Below, piece by piece: positions 1 to 8,724 of a DNA stretch of 64,000 bases (its first letter is position 1; every line of letters starts with the position of its first letter). The DNA is taken from positions 310,001-374,000 of the forward strand of contig NZ_FZNP01000008.1 of the NCBI RefSeq assembly GCF_900188105.1, read 5' to 3'. Made by a program: the position numbers and the translations under genes. This stretch comes from Actinomadura mexicana. Lineage in GTDB: Bacteria > Actinomycetota > Actinomycetes > Streptosporangiales > Streptosporangiaceae. The notes beneath the pieces were generated by a model that made no database searches, was not told the DNA's origin, and saw only the letters and a list, made by a program, of their open reading frames with translations.

Positions 1-333
1 ATGCTGAAGGCCCAGGTCGGCGGGCAGGTGCTGGAGGTCAGGCCGGTCGACGCGGCCGACGTGGCGGCGGTGGAGCGCATCGTCGGCGAGCTCGCCGAGG
101 CCGTCCCGGAGGTCCGCGACGACCTGGTCAGCGCGCCGATCACCGACCCGCAGCTGATGCCGGCCGTGGTCCGCCGCCTCGACGACGCGGGCGTCGCCGT
201 CGGCGAGCTGTCGCTGCGCAAGTCCAGTCTGGACGAGGTGTTCTTCGCCCTCACCGGCCACCACACCGACGACATCGACGCCGAGGCCGGCGAGCTGCAG
301 AAGCAGGCCGACAAGGAAGGGGCCTCCGCATGA
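1..333 (+). CDS. ABC transporter ATP-binding protein, C-terminal part (DrrA-like), cut by window edge
   Basis: Only the last 110 residues are present; the reading frame is open at base 1, so the P-loop, signature motif and Walker B lie outside. The visible part matches the C-terminal accessory domain of daunorubicin-resistance-type ATPases: an 'LEVRP' strand, then alternating strands and helices ending in 'SSLDEVFFALTGH', the usual signature just before the end of DrrA-like proteins. The stop overlaps the start of the permease by 4 bp (ATGA at 330-333), so the two are translationally coupled halves of one exporter. The substrate cannot be told from this fragment. Confidence 0.85.
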   Translation: MLKAQVGGQVLEVRPVDAADVAAVERIVGELAEAVPEVRDDLVSAPITDPQLMPAVVRRLDDAGVAVGELSLRKSSLDEVFFALTGHHTDDIDAEAGELQKQADKEGASA

Positions 334-1139
334 CCACCGCGACGCTCGCGCCGCAGGACCTGTCCAAGCGGGTCGCGCCGGGCACGGCCCTGCGCAACAC
401 GGTCACGCTGGCCTGGCGCAACCTGGTCCAGATCAAGCACAACCCGATGGAGCTGCTCGACCTGTCGATCCAGCCCATCATGTTCGTGCTGCTGTTCGCC
501 TACGTGTTCGGCCCGCCGATGAAGGGCAGCGTCGATGCGTACCTGCCGATCGTGATCCCCGGCATCATCGCCCAGAACGCGCTGTTCGCCGGGATGAGCA
601 CCGGGTTCGGGCTGAACACCGACATCACCAAGGGGGTGTTCGACCGGTTCCGCAGCCTGCCGATCGCGCGCAGCGCCCCGCTCGCCGGGCGGATCATCGC
701 CGACACCGTCAAGCAGGCGTGGTCGATGACGATCCTGCTGCTGGTCGGGTTCGCGATCGGCTTCCGGGTGGAGACGAACGTGCTGGCCGTGGTCGGCGCG
801 TTCCTGCTGCTGCTGGGCTTCGCGGTCCTGTTCTCCTGGACGTCGGTCTTCATCGCGATGAAGGTCAACGAGCCGGAGAAGGTGCAGATCTTCGGCTTCG
901 TGGTGATCTTCCCGCTGAGCTTCCTGAGCACCGCGTTCATCCCTTCCACGAAGGGCATCCCCGGCTGGCTGGCGTTCTGCATGGACAACAGCCCGGTCAC
1001 GCACCTGGTGGAGGCCATGCGCGGCCTGCTGGTCGGCGGCCCGGTCCTGGAGCACGCCTGGATCGCGCTCGCGTGGGGCGTCGGCATCTCGCTGGTCTTC
1101 GCGCCCCTGTCGCTGCGCGCCTTCAAGCAGCGCGCCTGA
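330..1139 (+). CDS. ABC-2 type transporter permease (DrrB-like)
   Basis: A protein of 269 residues with about six hydrophobic segments, the first near residues 50-70. It has the ABC-2 permease layout: 'NLVQIKHNPMELLDLSIQP' at the N-terminus, a conserved 'KGVFDRFRSLPIARS' loop, and 'FPLSFLSTAFIPSTKGIPGWL' near the last segments (motifs quoted in part). It forms the membrane pore of an exporter with the ATPase encoded just upstream, which it overlaps by 4 bp. Family members export drugs, lipids or polyketides; nothing here fixes the substrate. The gene ends just before a strong terminator hairpin. Confidence 0.88.
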   Translation: MTTATLAPQDLSKRVAPGTALRNTVTLAWRNLVQIKHNPMELLDLSIQPIMFVLLFAYVFGPPMKGSVDAYLPIVIPGIIAQNALFAGMSTGFGLNTDITKGVFDRFRSLPIARSAPLAGRIIADTVKQAWSMTILLLVGFAIGFRVETNVLAVVGAFLLLLGFAVLFSWTSVFIAMKVNEPEKVQIFGFVVIFPLSFLSTAFIPSTKGIPGWLAFCMDNSPVTHLVEAMRGLLVGGPVLEHAWIALAWGVGISLVFAPLSLRAFKQRA

Positions 1140-1160
1140 GAACCGCGTCCTCAAACGGGG

Positions 1161-1194
1161 AACGCCCCGGCGGTCGGGTGACCGCCGGGGCGTT
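1161..1194. terminator. Bidirectional terminator between the ABC exporter and ndh
   Basis: Perfect inverted repeat: 15-bp arms at 1161-1175 and 1180-1194 with a 4-base loop, almost all G/C, and a short T-run on one side. It lies between converging genes, so it can stop transcription from both directions. Confidence 0.85.
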
Positions 1195-1208
1195 TCGCGT
1201 GGAACGGG

Positions 1209-2582
1209 TCAGGCCGCGTTCTGGTCGGCCTTGGCCTTGGCCTTGCCGTCGTCGAGGGCCGCGAGCTCGAAGTCGGCGCGCGGCTGCTCGATGGTCGCGA
1301 GCGAGACGGTCTCGCGCTTGAGGAACAGCGCGAGCGTCCAGTCCGCGATGACGCGGATCTTGCGGTTGAAGGTCGGGACCATCGCGCCGTGGTAGCTGCG
1401 GTGGAAGAACCACGCGGGCCAGCCCTTGAGCTTGATGCCGAGGGGGTTGGCCACGCCCTTGTGCAGGCCGAGGCCCGCGACGGCGCCGAGGTTGCCGTGC
1501 ACGTAGGGCTTGAGCGTCTTGCCGCGCATCGACCGGACGATGTTGTCGCCGAGCAGCTTGGCCTGGCGGACGGCGTGCTGGGCGTTGGGCGGGCAGAACA
1601 TGCCGTCCTCGGTGAGGTCCGGGATCGCGGCGTTGTCGCCGGCGGTGAACGCGTGCACGAGGCCCTCGATGGTGAGGTACTCGGTGCCCTTCACGCGGCC
1701 CCGCTCGTCCACCGGCAGGTCGCCGTTGCGCACGACCGGCGACGGCTTGACGCCCGCGTTCCACACGAGGGTGCCGGCCGGGAAGCTGCTGCCGTCCGAC
1801 AGCTCGATCTGGCCGTCCACCGCCGACTGCAGGAAGGTGCTCATCTTCACCGCGATGCCGCGGCCGCGCAGCTGCTCGGCGGTCCACTTGCCCATGTCGG
1901 GGCCGACCTCCGGCAGGATGCGGTCGGTCGCCTCGACCAGGACGAACCGCAGGTCCTGCGGCGTGACCTTGCGCATGTACTTGGTGGCGTCGCGTGTCAT
2001 GTCCTCAAGCTCGGCGACCGCCTCGACGCCGGCGAACCCGCCGCCGACGAACACGAAGGTCAGCGCCTTGCGGCGCAGCTCCACGTCGTCGGTCGACTCG
2101 GCGATCTCCAGCTGCTCCAGGACGTGGTTGCGCAGGTGGATGGCCTCGCCGACGGTCTTGAGGCTGATGCCGTTCTCGGCCAGCCCGGGGATCGGCAGCA
2201 GCCGCGGCACCGCGCCGGCCGCCATGACCAGGTAGTCGTAGGTGATCCGCTCCGGCGGCCCGGCCAGCGGCTGGACGATCGCCCATCGCTCGTCGTGGTT
2301 CAACTCGGTCACGCGCGCCTTGCGGACGGTGCACTTCGGCAGCACCCGGCGCAGCGGGACGACGACGTGCCGCGGGGAGATGTTCCCGGCGGCGGCCTCG
2401 GGCAGGAACGGCTGGTACGTCATGTACGAGTTGGGGTCGACGACGGTGACCCTGACATCGCCCCTCCTCAGCTCCCGCTTCAGCTTCTTCTGCAGGCGGA
2501 GAGCGGTGTACATGCCCACATAGCCGCCACCCACGATGAGGATGTGGGGAGCGCCGGGGGTCCCCTGGGCGGTCCTGGCCAT
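1209..2582 (-). CDS. ndh: Type II NADH dehydrogenase (NDH-2)
   Basis: Non-proton-pumping NADH:quinone oxidoreductase, a peripheral membrane flavoprotein, 457 residues, normal length. The N-terminal FAD-binding Rossmann motif 'ILIVGGGYVGMYTAL' is at residues 14-28. 'YMTYQPFLPEAAAGNISP' is the typical NDH-2 region, and a second dinucleotide motif, 'FVFVGGGFAGVEAVAEL', binds NADH. 'AGDNAAIPD' is the FAD-ribityl contact. The C-terminal segment with 'WPAWFFHRSYHG' and following hydrophobic residues is the likely membrane-attachment helix. A perfect Rex operator starts 27 bp upstream of the ATG, so expression should respond to the NADH/NAD+ ratio. It appears to be monocistronic. Confidence 0.95.
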   Translation of the reverse strand: MARTAQGTPGAPHILIVGGGYVGMYTALRLQKKLKRELRRGDVRVTVVDPNSYMTYQPFLPEAAAGNISPRHVVVPLRRVLPKCTVRKARVTELNHDERWAIVQPLAGPPERITYDYLVMAAGAVPRLLPIPGLAENGISLKTVGEAIHLRNHVLEQLEIAESTDDVELRRKALTFVFVGGGFAGVEAVAELEDMTRDATKYMRKVTPQDLRFVLVEATDRILPEVGPDMGKWTAEQLRGRGIAVKMSTFLQSAVDGQIELSDGSSFPAGTLVWNAGVKPSPVVRNGDLPVDERGRVKGTEYLTIEGLVHAFTAGDNAAIPDLTEDGMFCPPNAQHAVRQAKLLGDNIVRSMRGKTLKPYVHGNLGAVAGLGLHKGVANPLGIKLKGWPAWFFHRSYHGAMVPTFNRKIRVIADWTLALFLKRETVSLATIEQPRADFELAALDDGKAKAKADQNAA

Positions 2583-2608
2583 TGCGGCCCTCCAATGTCA
2601 CGGTCGGC

Positions 2609-2626
2609 TTGTGAAGACATTCACAA
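2609..2626. promoter_or_regulatory. Rex redox-repressor operator upstream of ndh
   Basis: TTGTGAAGACATTCACAA is a perfect dyad (7-bp arms, 4-base centre) and matches the Rex operator consensus TTGTGAA-N4-TTCACAA. It lies just upstream of the NADH dehydrogenase start. In actinobacteria Rex represses respiratory NADH-oxidising genes and is released when NADH is high. The TGTGA/TCACA half-sites could also attract a CRP-family protein, but the full 18-bp match favours Rex. Confidence 0.88.
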
Positions 2627-2973
2627 ACTAGCGGATGGAACGTGCCGTTCACCAATCAGGAACCAGGAAAGAACCGCCGAACTTCCCGTTATGGCAAAGG
2701 ATGACCCGGATATGGGTGTGAAACGTGCCACTCCTTCCCCAAAGCGGGATGGATCGCGGCAATGCACGCATGACGAACGTCACAGGACGCCGCGCCGGGG
2801 CGGCGCCCTCCGGAGGCGGCGCGAACCGCCCGTCCCACCCCCCGAAAACCCTTAGGGTTGGGGCCGACGAGGAAGGGGGCGCCGGCGACGGGACGCACGC
2901 GGCCGAGAAGCGGAGGCCGAGATGACGGCGATCCGGTGGCGCGCGGCGTACGATCTCGCCCGGGAGCGTATCG
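2627..2973. other. Intergenic region between divergent ndh and the PEBP lipoprotein gene
   Basis: About 350 bp with no convincing gene on either strand. It contains the promoters of the two divergent genes and a small AACCC-TTA-GGGTT dyad near 2843-2856. A GGGAG ribosome-binding site lies just before 2974. Nothing else was recognised. Confidence 0.5.
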
Positions 2974-3561
2974 ATGATGAGCAGAGAGCGGCGTCCGGTC
3001 ATGGCCGCGGCGGGCGCGCTCGCGCTCGCCGGGGCGCTGAGCGGCTGCGGGCTGATCGGCCAGCCCCAGAACAAGAGCGCGGAACTGTCCGAGTGGTTCA
3101 CCGTGACCAGCCCGGTCTTCCGCGATGGGCGCGAGTTGCCCCCGAGATACGGCTGCACGACGTACCCTGGCGGTCAGGGCAAGACCCCGCCGCTCCGGTG
3201 GTCGGGCACGCCGGCCGGCACCCGGTCGTTCGCGATCGTGATGGACGACCCGGACGCCTCCGGCGGCGCCAAGGTCCACTGGGTGATCGCGGGCATCGAC
3301 GGGACCGTGAACGAGCTGGTCGAAGGCGCCCGGCTGGACGGGACCGTCGAAGGCTTGACCACAGGCAAGAAGGCGGGTTACGCGCCCCCGTGCCCGCCCA
3401 AGGGAGAGAAGCATCGGTACCGGTTCACCATCTACGCGCTGGACGATCCGGCACCGTTCCAGAACGGCGCGGCTTTGAAGGACTCGCTTCCCGCGATCGC
3501 CGAGCACACGGTGGGGCGCGGGCGGATCACCGGGAACTTCGGCGGCGAGCAGGCGCGTTGA
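2974..3561 (+). CDS. YbhB/YbcL-family (PEBP, Raf-kinase-inhibitor-like) lipoprotein
   Basis: A secreted lipoprotein of 195 residues. A basic N-terminus and hydrophobic stretch lead to a lipobox 'LSGC' around residue 24, after which the mature protein would be lipid-anchored outside the membrane. The rest is a phosphatidylethanolamine-binding-protein fold: 'TPPLRWSGTPAGTRSFAIVM', 'DDPDA', 'VHWVIAGI' and 'HRYRFTIYALD' are the conserved ligand-pocket segments (quoted in part). PEBP proteins bind anionic phospho-ligands; the bacterial role is not known. GGGAG lies about 10 bp before the ATGATG start. It is a single-gene unit, divergent from ndh. Confidence 0.88.
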   Translation: MMSRERRPVMAAAGALALAGALSGCGLIGQPQNKSAELSEWFTVTSPVFRDGRELPPRYGCTTYPGGQGKTPPLRWSGTPAGTRSFAIVMDDPDASGGAKVHWVIAGIDGTVNELVEGARLDGTVEGLTTGKKAGYAPPCPPKGEKHRYRFTIYALDDPAPFQNGAALKDSLPAIAEHTVGRGRITGNFGGEQAR

Positions 3562-3828
3562 CCGTGGAGCCCGCGAGCACACGGTCAGGGCGGACCCCCG
3601 CGGGGCCGGAGCTGTCAGGGGTGTGCGGATCGGCGGAGTTGGCCGATCGGCACGCGCCGTGTGAGGGTAAATGTGCGCGAAGGGTGTGACAACGGTCATA
3701 GCGGTCAGAGAGAATCGGGTTGAGCCAAGGCGGCGGACACCCGTGACTATCCGGACGCTGGCGACAATCGGGACGGACCCGCGGTCCGCGCTGGCGACTC
3801 TCGCCGGGCCAAGGCATTGGGTGGTGGC

Positions 3829-5697
3829 ATGACTTCTTACATCGTGGTCTTCGGCCTCATTGTGGTCGTCGTCCTCGTGGTCGTCCTCGTGGCCCTCGGC
3901 CTGCGGGCCAGCAGGGCGGGAGGCGATGACGACGACGACTGGATGGACGACGAGCCGCAGAAGCAGCCGCGCGGCCGCCGGGGCATCCCTCCACCGCAGG
4001 AGCAGATGAGCGGCCCGGAGGAGTACGGCCCCGGATACGACGAGGGCTACGACGGCGGCTACGACCGCGCCCCCGATCCCGGTCCCGACCGCCGCGTCGC
4101 CGGCGTCGGCGGCGGCGGCCCGCTCGCCGCTCCCACCTCCGCCCCGGGCCCCGCCGCCCCGCCGCCCCCGCCTCCGGGCCAGGCGTCGGACGAGATGGAG
4201 GACGACGACTACTGGGCGACGATCACCTTCGACAAGCCCAAGTTCCCCTGGCAGCACGACGAAGGCGGCGCGCGGCCCGACACCGGCCCGGCCGCCGACC
4301 CGCTCCACGCGCAGGCCCCCCCGCCCGAGCAGCCGGCCATCGAGCCGCCCGGCCTGACCCAGCCCGTCTCCCTCGGCGCCGACGGCACCGTCCTCAACGG
4401 CCTCGGTGCCGGGACCGGCCCGCAGCAGACGCCCCCGGGCCCCGGCGGATTCCAGGGCGGATCCCCGTTCCCGGGCAACGACCCGAGCGCGACGTCACTC
4501 GACCCCATCCCGGCCGACCTGGCCGGACCCGGCGCCCCCGGCCCGCAGGGCCCCTACGGCGGACCGGGCGTGCCCGACCAGCCGGTCTACGGCGGCCAGG
4601 AGCCGCAGCCCGCCTACGGCGCCGCCGACTACGGCCCCGGCGACCCGCCCTACGGCGGAGGCCAGGACCCGTACAGCGGAGGCCAGGACCCGTACGGCGG
4701 AGACCAGCCGCAGTACGGCGGAGGCCAGGACCAGTACGGCGGGGACCAGCCGCAGTACGGCGTCCCCGAGCAGCCCCAGTACGGCTCCCCGGAGCCGTCC
4801 TACGGCGACTACAACTCCGACCCGCTCGGCAGCCGTCCGGCCGCCGGGCCGCCTCCCGGAGGCCGCCAGGACTACGACATGCCGCTCGGCTCGTCCGGCC
4901 CCGGCGGAGCCCTCGGCAGCGACCCGCTCGGGCTGCCCCTCGGCCGTCCCGAGGAGCCGCCCGCACCGCCCGCGCCGGCCGCACCGCCCGCTCCGTCCGC
5001 GCCCGCCGCCCCGGCGGCGCACGGCGGCGGCTCTGACACCGACGGCCACAAGCTTCCGACCGTGGACGAGCTCCTCCAGCGCATCCAGTCCGACCGGCAG
5101 CGGTCGTCGGGCCCGCCCTCGCCGTCCGACACGGGCGGCTCCTACGGCGGCTCCCTGAACGACCCGCTGAGCGACCCCCTCGGCACCGGCTCGTACGGGA
5201 CGACCCCGTCCGGCCCGCCGAGCACCGGCAACACCGGCCCGTGGCCGTCCGGCGGGCAGCAGGGCGGCGGCTACGACACGGGCTCCGGCCAGGGCTACGA
5301 CTCCGGGCTCGGCGGGCCGCCCGGGTACGGGCAGGGCCAGCAGAACGACGGCTACCCGTCCGCCCCGGCCTACGGCGACTCGCAGCGCTACGACGACCCG
5401 CTCGGCGGGTTCGGCGGGGGCACCGAGGGCGGCCCCGGAGGCGCCGGGGCCTACGGCGACTTCAGCGGCAGCAGCTACAACGGCGGCGACCCGCTGGCCG
5501 CGCCGCACGACCAGGGCACCGGCGGCTATGCCGACCCGAACGCCACGCAGGCGTACGGGTCCGGCTACTACGGCGGCGCGCCCCAGCAGCCGCAGCAGCC
5601 GCAGCAGGGCGGGTACCCGCAGGGCGGCCAGCAGAACGACAACCCCCCGTACGGCTCGCCCCAGCCCGCCGACGACTGGGAGAACTACCGCCGCTGA
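3829..5697 (+). CDS. Membrane-anchored, Pro/Gly/Tyr/Gln-rich disordered protein of unknown function
   Basis: The start is taken at the ATG at 3829 (GGTGG just upstream). Residues 3-27 form one transmembrane helix, 'IVVFGLIVVVVLVVVLVALGL' in part, followed by a patch of D/E and then about 590 residues of low-complexity sequence rich in P, G, Y, Q, D and S. Two islands look ordered: 'DDDYWATITFDKPKFPWQHD' near residue 130 and 'HKLPTVDELLQRIQSDRQR' near 410. Repeats of the type YGGGQDPYGGDQ occupy roughly residues 280-330. With the short N-terminus outside, the long tail would be cytoplasmic. The composition resembles prion-like or phase-separating segments. No enzyme motif is seen; followed by a terminator. 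Confidence 0.75.
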   Translation: MTSYIVVFGLIVVVVLVVVLVALGLRASRAGGDDDDDWMDDEPQKQPRGRRGIPPPQEQMSGPEEYGPGYDEGYDGGYDRAPDPGPDRRVAGVGGGGPLAAPTSAPGPAAPPPPPPGQASDEMEDDDYWATITFDKPKFPWQHDEGGARPDTGPAADPLHAQAPPPEQPAIEPPGLTQPVSLGADGTVLNGLGAGTGPQQTPPGPGGFQGGSPFPGNDPSATSLDPIPADLAGPGAPGPQGPYGGPGVPDQPVYGGQEPQPAYGAADYGPGDPPYGGGQDPYSGGQDPYGGDQPQYGGGQDQYGGDQPQYGVPEQPQYGSPEPSYGDYNSDPLGSRPAAGPPPGGRQDYDMPLGSSGPGGALGSDPLGLPLGRPEEPPAPPAPAAPPAPSAPAAPAAHGGGSDTDGHKLPTVDELLQRIQSDRQRSSGPPSPSDTGGSYGGSLNDPLSDPLGTGSYGTTPSGPPSTGNTGPWPSGGQQGGGYDTGSGQGYDSGLGGPPGYGQGQQNDGYPSAPAYGDSQRYDDPLGGFGGGTEGGPGGAGAYGDFSGSSYNGGDPLAAPHDQGTGGYADPNATQAYGSGYYGGAPQQPQQPQQGGYPQGGQQNDNPPYGSPQPADDWENYRR

Positions 5698-5713
5698 CCA
5701 GCACCTACTCGAC

Positions 5714-5745
5714 CGAGGGCCGCCGGATCCGTCCGGCGGCCCTCG
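5714..5745. terminator. Terminator after the disordered membrane protein
   Basis: A perfect 14-bp inverted repeat (5714-5727 and 5732-5745) with a 4-base loop, 17 bp after the stop codon at 5697. Confidence 0.8.
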
Positions 5746-5965
5746 TCGTGTCCGAAGAAAGCCACCGCCCCCCGTCGAGCGCCGTTCAACCCGCTCGTCA
5801 TAGGTGTAGCCGGGCGCGTCGGTGGCCAGGTTTCCGACCGCGGTGATCGCCGAGTCCGGGCTCGCGGGGGAGGTCGCCGGCAGCAGGATGACCCACGGAT
5901 GCCCGGCCGGCACCTCGCGCCGCGCGGCGGCGAGGTATGGGAAGGCGCATGGTTGAATACGTTGT

Positions 5966-8224
5966 GTGACTATAAAGCCACCGAGTGTGTCCACGCTGCG
6001 ACGCGACCTGCTCGCCTCGTTCGTCGTGTTCCTCGTCGCGATCCCGCTCTCGCTGGGCATCGCCCTCGCCTCCGGCGCGCCCGTCGCCGCCGGACTGATA
6101 GCCGCCGTCGTCGGCGGCGTCGTCGCCGGCCTGATCGGCGGCTCGCCGCTCCAGGTCAGCGGGCCCGCCGCCGGGCTCACCGTCCTCGTCGCCGGCCTCG
6201 TGCAGACCTACGGCTGGCGCGCCACCTGCACGATCACCATGCTCGCCGGACTCGTGCAGATCATGCTGGGCGCGAGCCGGGTCGCGCGCGCCGCCCTCGC
6301 CGTCTCCCCCGCCGTCGTGCACGGGATGCTCGCGGGGGTCGGCGTCGTCATCGTCCTCGCCCAGGTCCACGTGGTCCTCGGCGGCAGCCCCCAGCAGTCG
6401 GCCGTCGCGAACCTGCGGGAACTGCCGGGCCAGCTCACACGGTCGCACACGCATTCCGCGCTGGTGGCCGGGCTCACCGTGCTCGTCGTGCTGGGCTGGT
6501 CCCGGCTGCCGAAGAGCGGGGCACTCCGCCTCGTCCCGGGCCCGCTGCCCGCCGTCGCCCTGGCCACCGCCCTCGCCTGGGGCCTCGACTGGCGGGTGCC
6601 GCGCGTCGACCTGCCGTCCTCGCTGCTGGACGGCTGGAGCCTCCCCGTCATGCCGCAGGGGACGGCGTTCGGTATCACCGGCGCGGTCATCTCCGTGGCG
6701 CTCGTGGCCGCCGTGGAATCCCTGCTGTGCAGCGTCGCGGTCGACCGCTCCCGCCCGGCCGGCGTCCCGGCCGCCGACCTCGACCGGGACCTGCTCGGCC
6801 AGGGCGCCGCGAACGCCGTCTCCGGCGTGCTGGGCGGGCTGCCGATCACCGGCGTGATCGTCCGCAGCACCGCCAACGTCGAGGCGGGCGGTCGCACCCG
6901 GCTGTCCCCCGTCCTGCACGGCGTGTGGGTCCTCGTCCTCGCCCTGGCCTGCGGACCGCTCATCGAGAAGGTCCCGCTGGCGGCGCTCGCCGCGCTGCTG
7001 GTCGTGCTCGGCGTCCGGCTGGCCGACCTGTCCCGCGTCCGCGCCCTGCGCCACCACCGGGAGGCGCCCGCCTACTTCGTCACCCTCGGCGGCGTGGTGC
7101 TGTTCGGGCTCGGCGAGGGCGTCCTGCTCGGCATCGGGATCATGGCGGTGCTGGCCCTGCGGCGGCTCACCCGGCTCACGGTCCGGACGGAGCAGCTCGT
7201 ACCGGCCCCCGGCGACGCCCCCGCCCCGCCCCGCTGGCACGTGGTCGTCGAGGGCACCTTCACCTTCCTCGGCGTCCCCCGCGTGGCGCGCGCCCTCCAG
7301 CGGATCCCGGCGGACGGGAGCGTCGACCTGGACCTCAACGTCGACTTCATGGACCACGCCGCGTTCGACGCCGTCCACCGGTGGCGGCTCGCCCACGAAC
7401 GCCAAGGGGGGAGGGTCGACATCGACGAGGTTCACGAGGCTTGGTATGAAAGAGCTGTGACAGGAGATATGTCCCAACCGGCCAAGACTCCGCCCCCGGC
7501 CCGCTGGTGGGCCCCCTGGTCCAACCGGCGGCGGCGGTCCGAGACCGAGCTGGACGCACCCGAGACGTCCCCCGCGTCCGTCCTGCTGAACGGCGTCCGC
7601 GAGTACCACGGGCGCACGGCGCCGCTCGTCCGCCCGATCATGGCCGAACTGGCGATGGAGCAGAAACCCCAGCACCTCTTCATCACCTGCGTCGACTCGC
7701 GCATCGTGCCCAACATCATCACCGCGAGCGGCCCCGGCGACCTGTTCATCAACCGCAACGTCGGCGCCCTCGTCCCCCGGCACGGCTCCCGGACGCCCGA
7801 CGACTCGGTGGCGGCCACCGTCGAGTACGCCGTCAACGTCCTGGACATCAAGACGATCACGGTCTGCGGCCACTCCAACTGCGGCGCGATGGCCGCGCTG
7901 CTCGCCGGCGGCACCGAGGTCGAGCACCTGGAGGGCCTGTCGCGCTGGCTGAAGCACGGCAACCACAGCCTCGCCCGCTTCCTCGCCGAGGACGTTCCCG
8001 GCGACGAGCAGCCCCTCACCCGCCTCTGCAAGATCAACGTGATGCAGCAGCTCGACAACCTGCTGACCTACCCGTGGCTCCGGGAGCGGGTCGAGTCCGG
8101 CGACATCGAGCTGGTCGGCCTCTACCTCGACCTCGGATCCGCCACCGTCGAGGTCTTCGACCCGGCCGGCGGCGCCTTCGTCCCCGTCCCGGACGAGGCG
8201 CCGCAGACCCGCTCCCTCACATGA
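5966..8224 (+). CDS. SulP-family (bicarbonate/anion) transporter fused to a beta-carbonic anhydrase
   Basis: A 752-residue fusion starting at GTG 5966. Residues 1-410 are a SulP permease with about ten to twelve membrane segments, opening 'DLLASFVVFLVAIPLSLGIA' and carrying 'SPLQVSGPAAGLTVLVAGLV'. A short STAS-like segment follows (about 425-490). Residues 535-745 are a complete beta-carbonic anhydrase with zinc ligands and catalytic dyad visible in 'CVDSRIVPN' and 'CGHSNCGAMAAL'. Such fusions probably couple bicarbonate or other anion transport to CO2/HCO3- interconversion at the inner membrane face. Because RuBisCO is encoded about 50 kb away, inorganic carbon supply is a plausible role. 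A terminator follows immediately. Confidence 0.93.
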   Translation: MTIKPPSVSTLRRDLLASFVVFLVAIPLSLGIALASGAPVAAGLIAAVVGGVVAGLIGGSPLQVSGPAAGLTVLVAGLVQTYGWRATCTITMLAGLVQIMLGASRVARAALAVSPAVVHGMLAGVGVVIVLAQVHVVLGGSPQQSAVANLRELPGQLTRSHTHSALVAGLTVLVVLGWSRLPKSGALRLVPGPLPAVALATALAWGLDWRVPRVDLPSSLLDGWSLPVMPQGTAFGITGAVISVALVAAVESLLCSVAVDRSRPAGVPAADLDRDLLGQGAANAVSGVLGGLPITGVIVRSTANVEAGGRTRLSPVLHGVWVLVLALACGPLIEKVPLAALAALLVVLGVRLADLSRVRALRHHREAPAYFVTLGGVVLFGLGEGVLLGIGIMAVLALRRLTRLTVRTEQLVPAPGDAPAPPRWHVVVEGTFTFLGVPRVARALQRIPADGSVDLDLNVDFMDHAAFDAVHRWRLAHERQGGRVDIDEVHEAWYERAVTGDMSQPAKTPPPARWWAPWSNRRRRSETELDAPETSPASVLLNGVREYHGRTAPLVRPIMAELAMEQKPQHLFITCVDSRIVPNIITASGPGDLFINRNVGALVPRHGSRTPDDSVAATVEYAVNVLDIKTITVCGHSNCGAMAALLAGGTEVEHLEGLSRWLKHGNHSLARFLAEDVPGDEQPLTRLCKINVMQQLDNLLTYPWLRERVESGDIELVGLYLDLGSATVEVFDPAGGAFVPVPDEAPQTRSLT

Positions 8225-8227
8225 AAG

Positions 8228-8260
8228 GCGCGGGTCGTCCCCCGGCGGGACGACCCGCGC
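8228..8260. terminator. Bidirectional terminator after the SulP-carbonic anhydrase gene
   Basis: A perfect 14-bp stem (8228-8241 with 8247-8260) and 5-base loop, between converging genes. Confidence 0.85.
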
Positions 8261-8267
8261 TTCCGGT

Positions 8268-8474
8268 CTACCAGCGCCCGACGAGCTCGTCCTCGCCGCG
8301 CGTGGAGCTGCGTACGTACATCCCCGTGACCTTGCGCGCCCGGCGTGCGCGCCGATCCGTCGCCGGCAGGAACAGCGCGTCGCGCCGGCTGGCACGCGAG
8401 AAGTCCCACAGGTACACCAGGCTCCCCAGCACCCCGGCGAGCACCAGGGCCACGAACACGATGACGATCATCAT
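8268..8474 (-). CDS. Small single-pass membrane protein, unknown function
   Basis: A 68-residue protein with a strong GGAGAGGAG ribosome-binding site just before ATGATGATC. Residues 2-24 form one hydrophobic helix ('MIVIVFVALVLAGVLGSLVYL' in part), followed by a highly basic tail with 'RRARRARKVTG'. The positive-inside rule puts the tail in the cytoplasm. It converges on the SulP-carbonic anhydrase gene and is separated from it by a terminator. No family was recognised. Confidence 0.65.
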   Translation of the reverse strand: MMIVIVFVALVLAGVLGSLVYLWDFSRASRRDALFLPATDRRARRARKVTGMYVRSSTRGEDELVGRW

Positions 8475-8724
8475 CGCTCCTCTCCACGGGACTCCAGCAC
8501 CCCGGTCCCGCCGCCGTCACCGATCAGGGCGATCAGCTCTTACCTGGACGGTAAGCGCCCTGTATGAAGCCCTCTGTGTCCCATGACCTGTTTCCGGAGA
8601 GTCTCTATCCCCAAACCGCGGCAGGCGACCGGTTGCCCGGGTGCGGCATTCCCGGACGGTAGGGGTGAACAGTCATGGCCCCGGACGAGGTCCGCGGCCC
8701 GAGTCCAACCGAGGAGGCCCTCTC

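Noticed and set aside
5780..5955. Minus-strand frame with protein-like 'EVPAGHPWVILLPATSPASP' and 'NLATDAPGYTYDER'
   Set aside because: It may be a gene relic, but there is no start, no recognisable family and it ends in low-complexity sequence; too weak to annotate.
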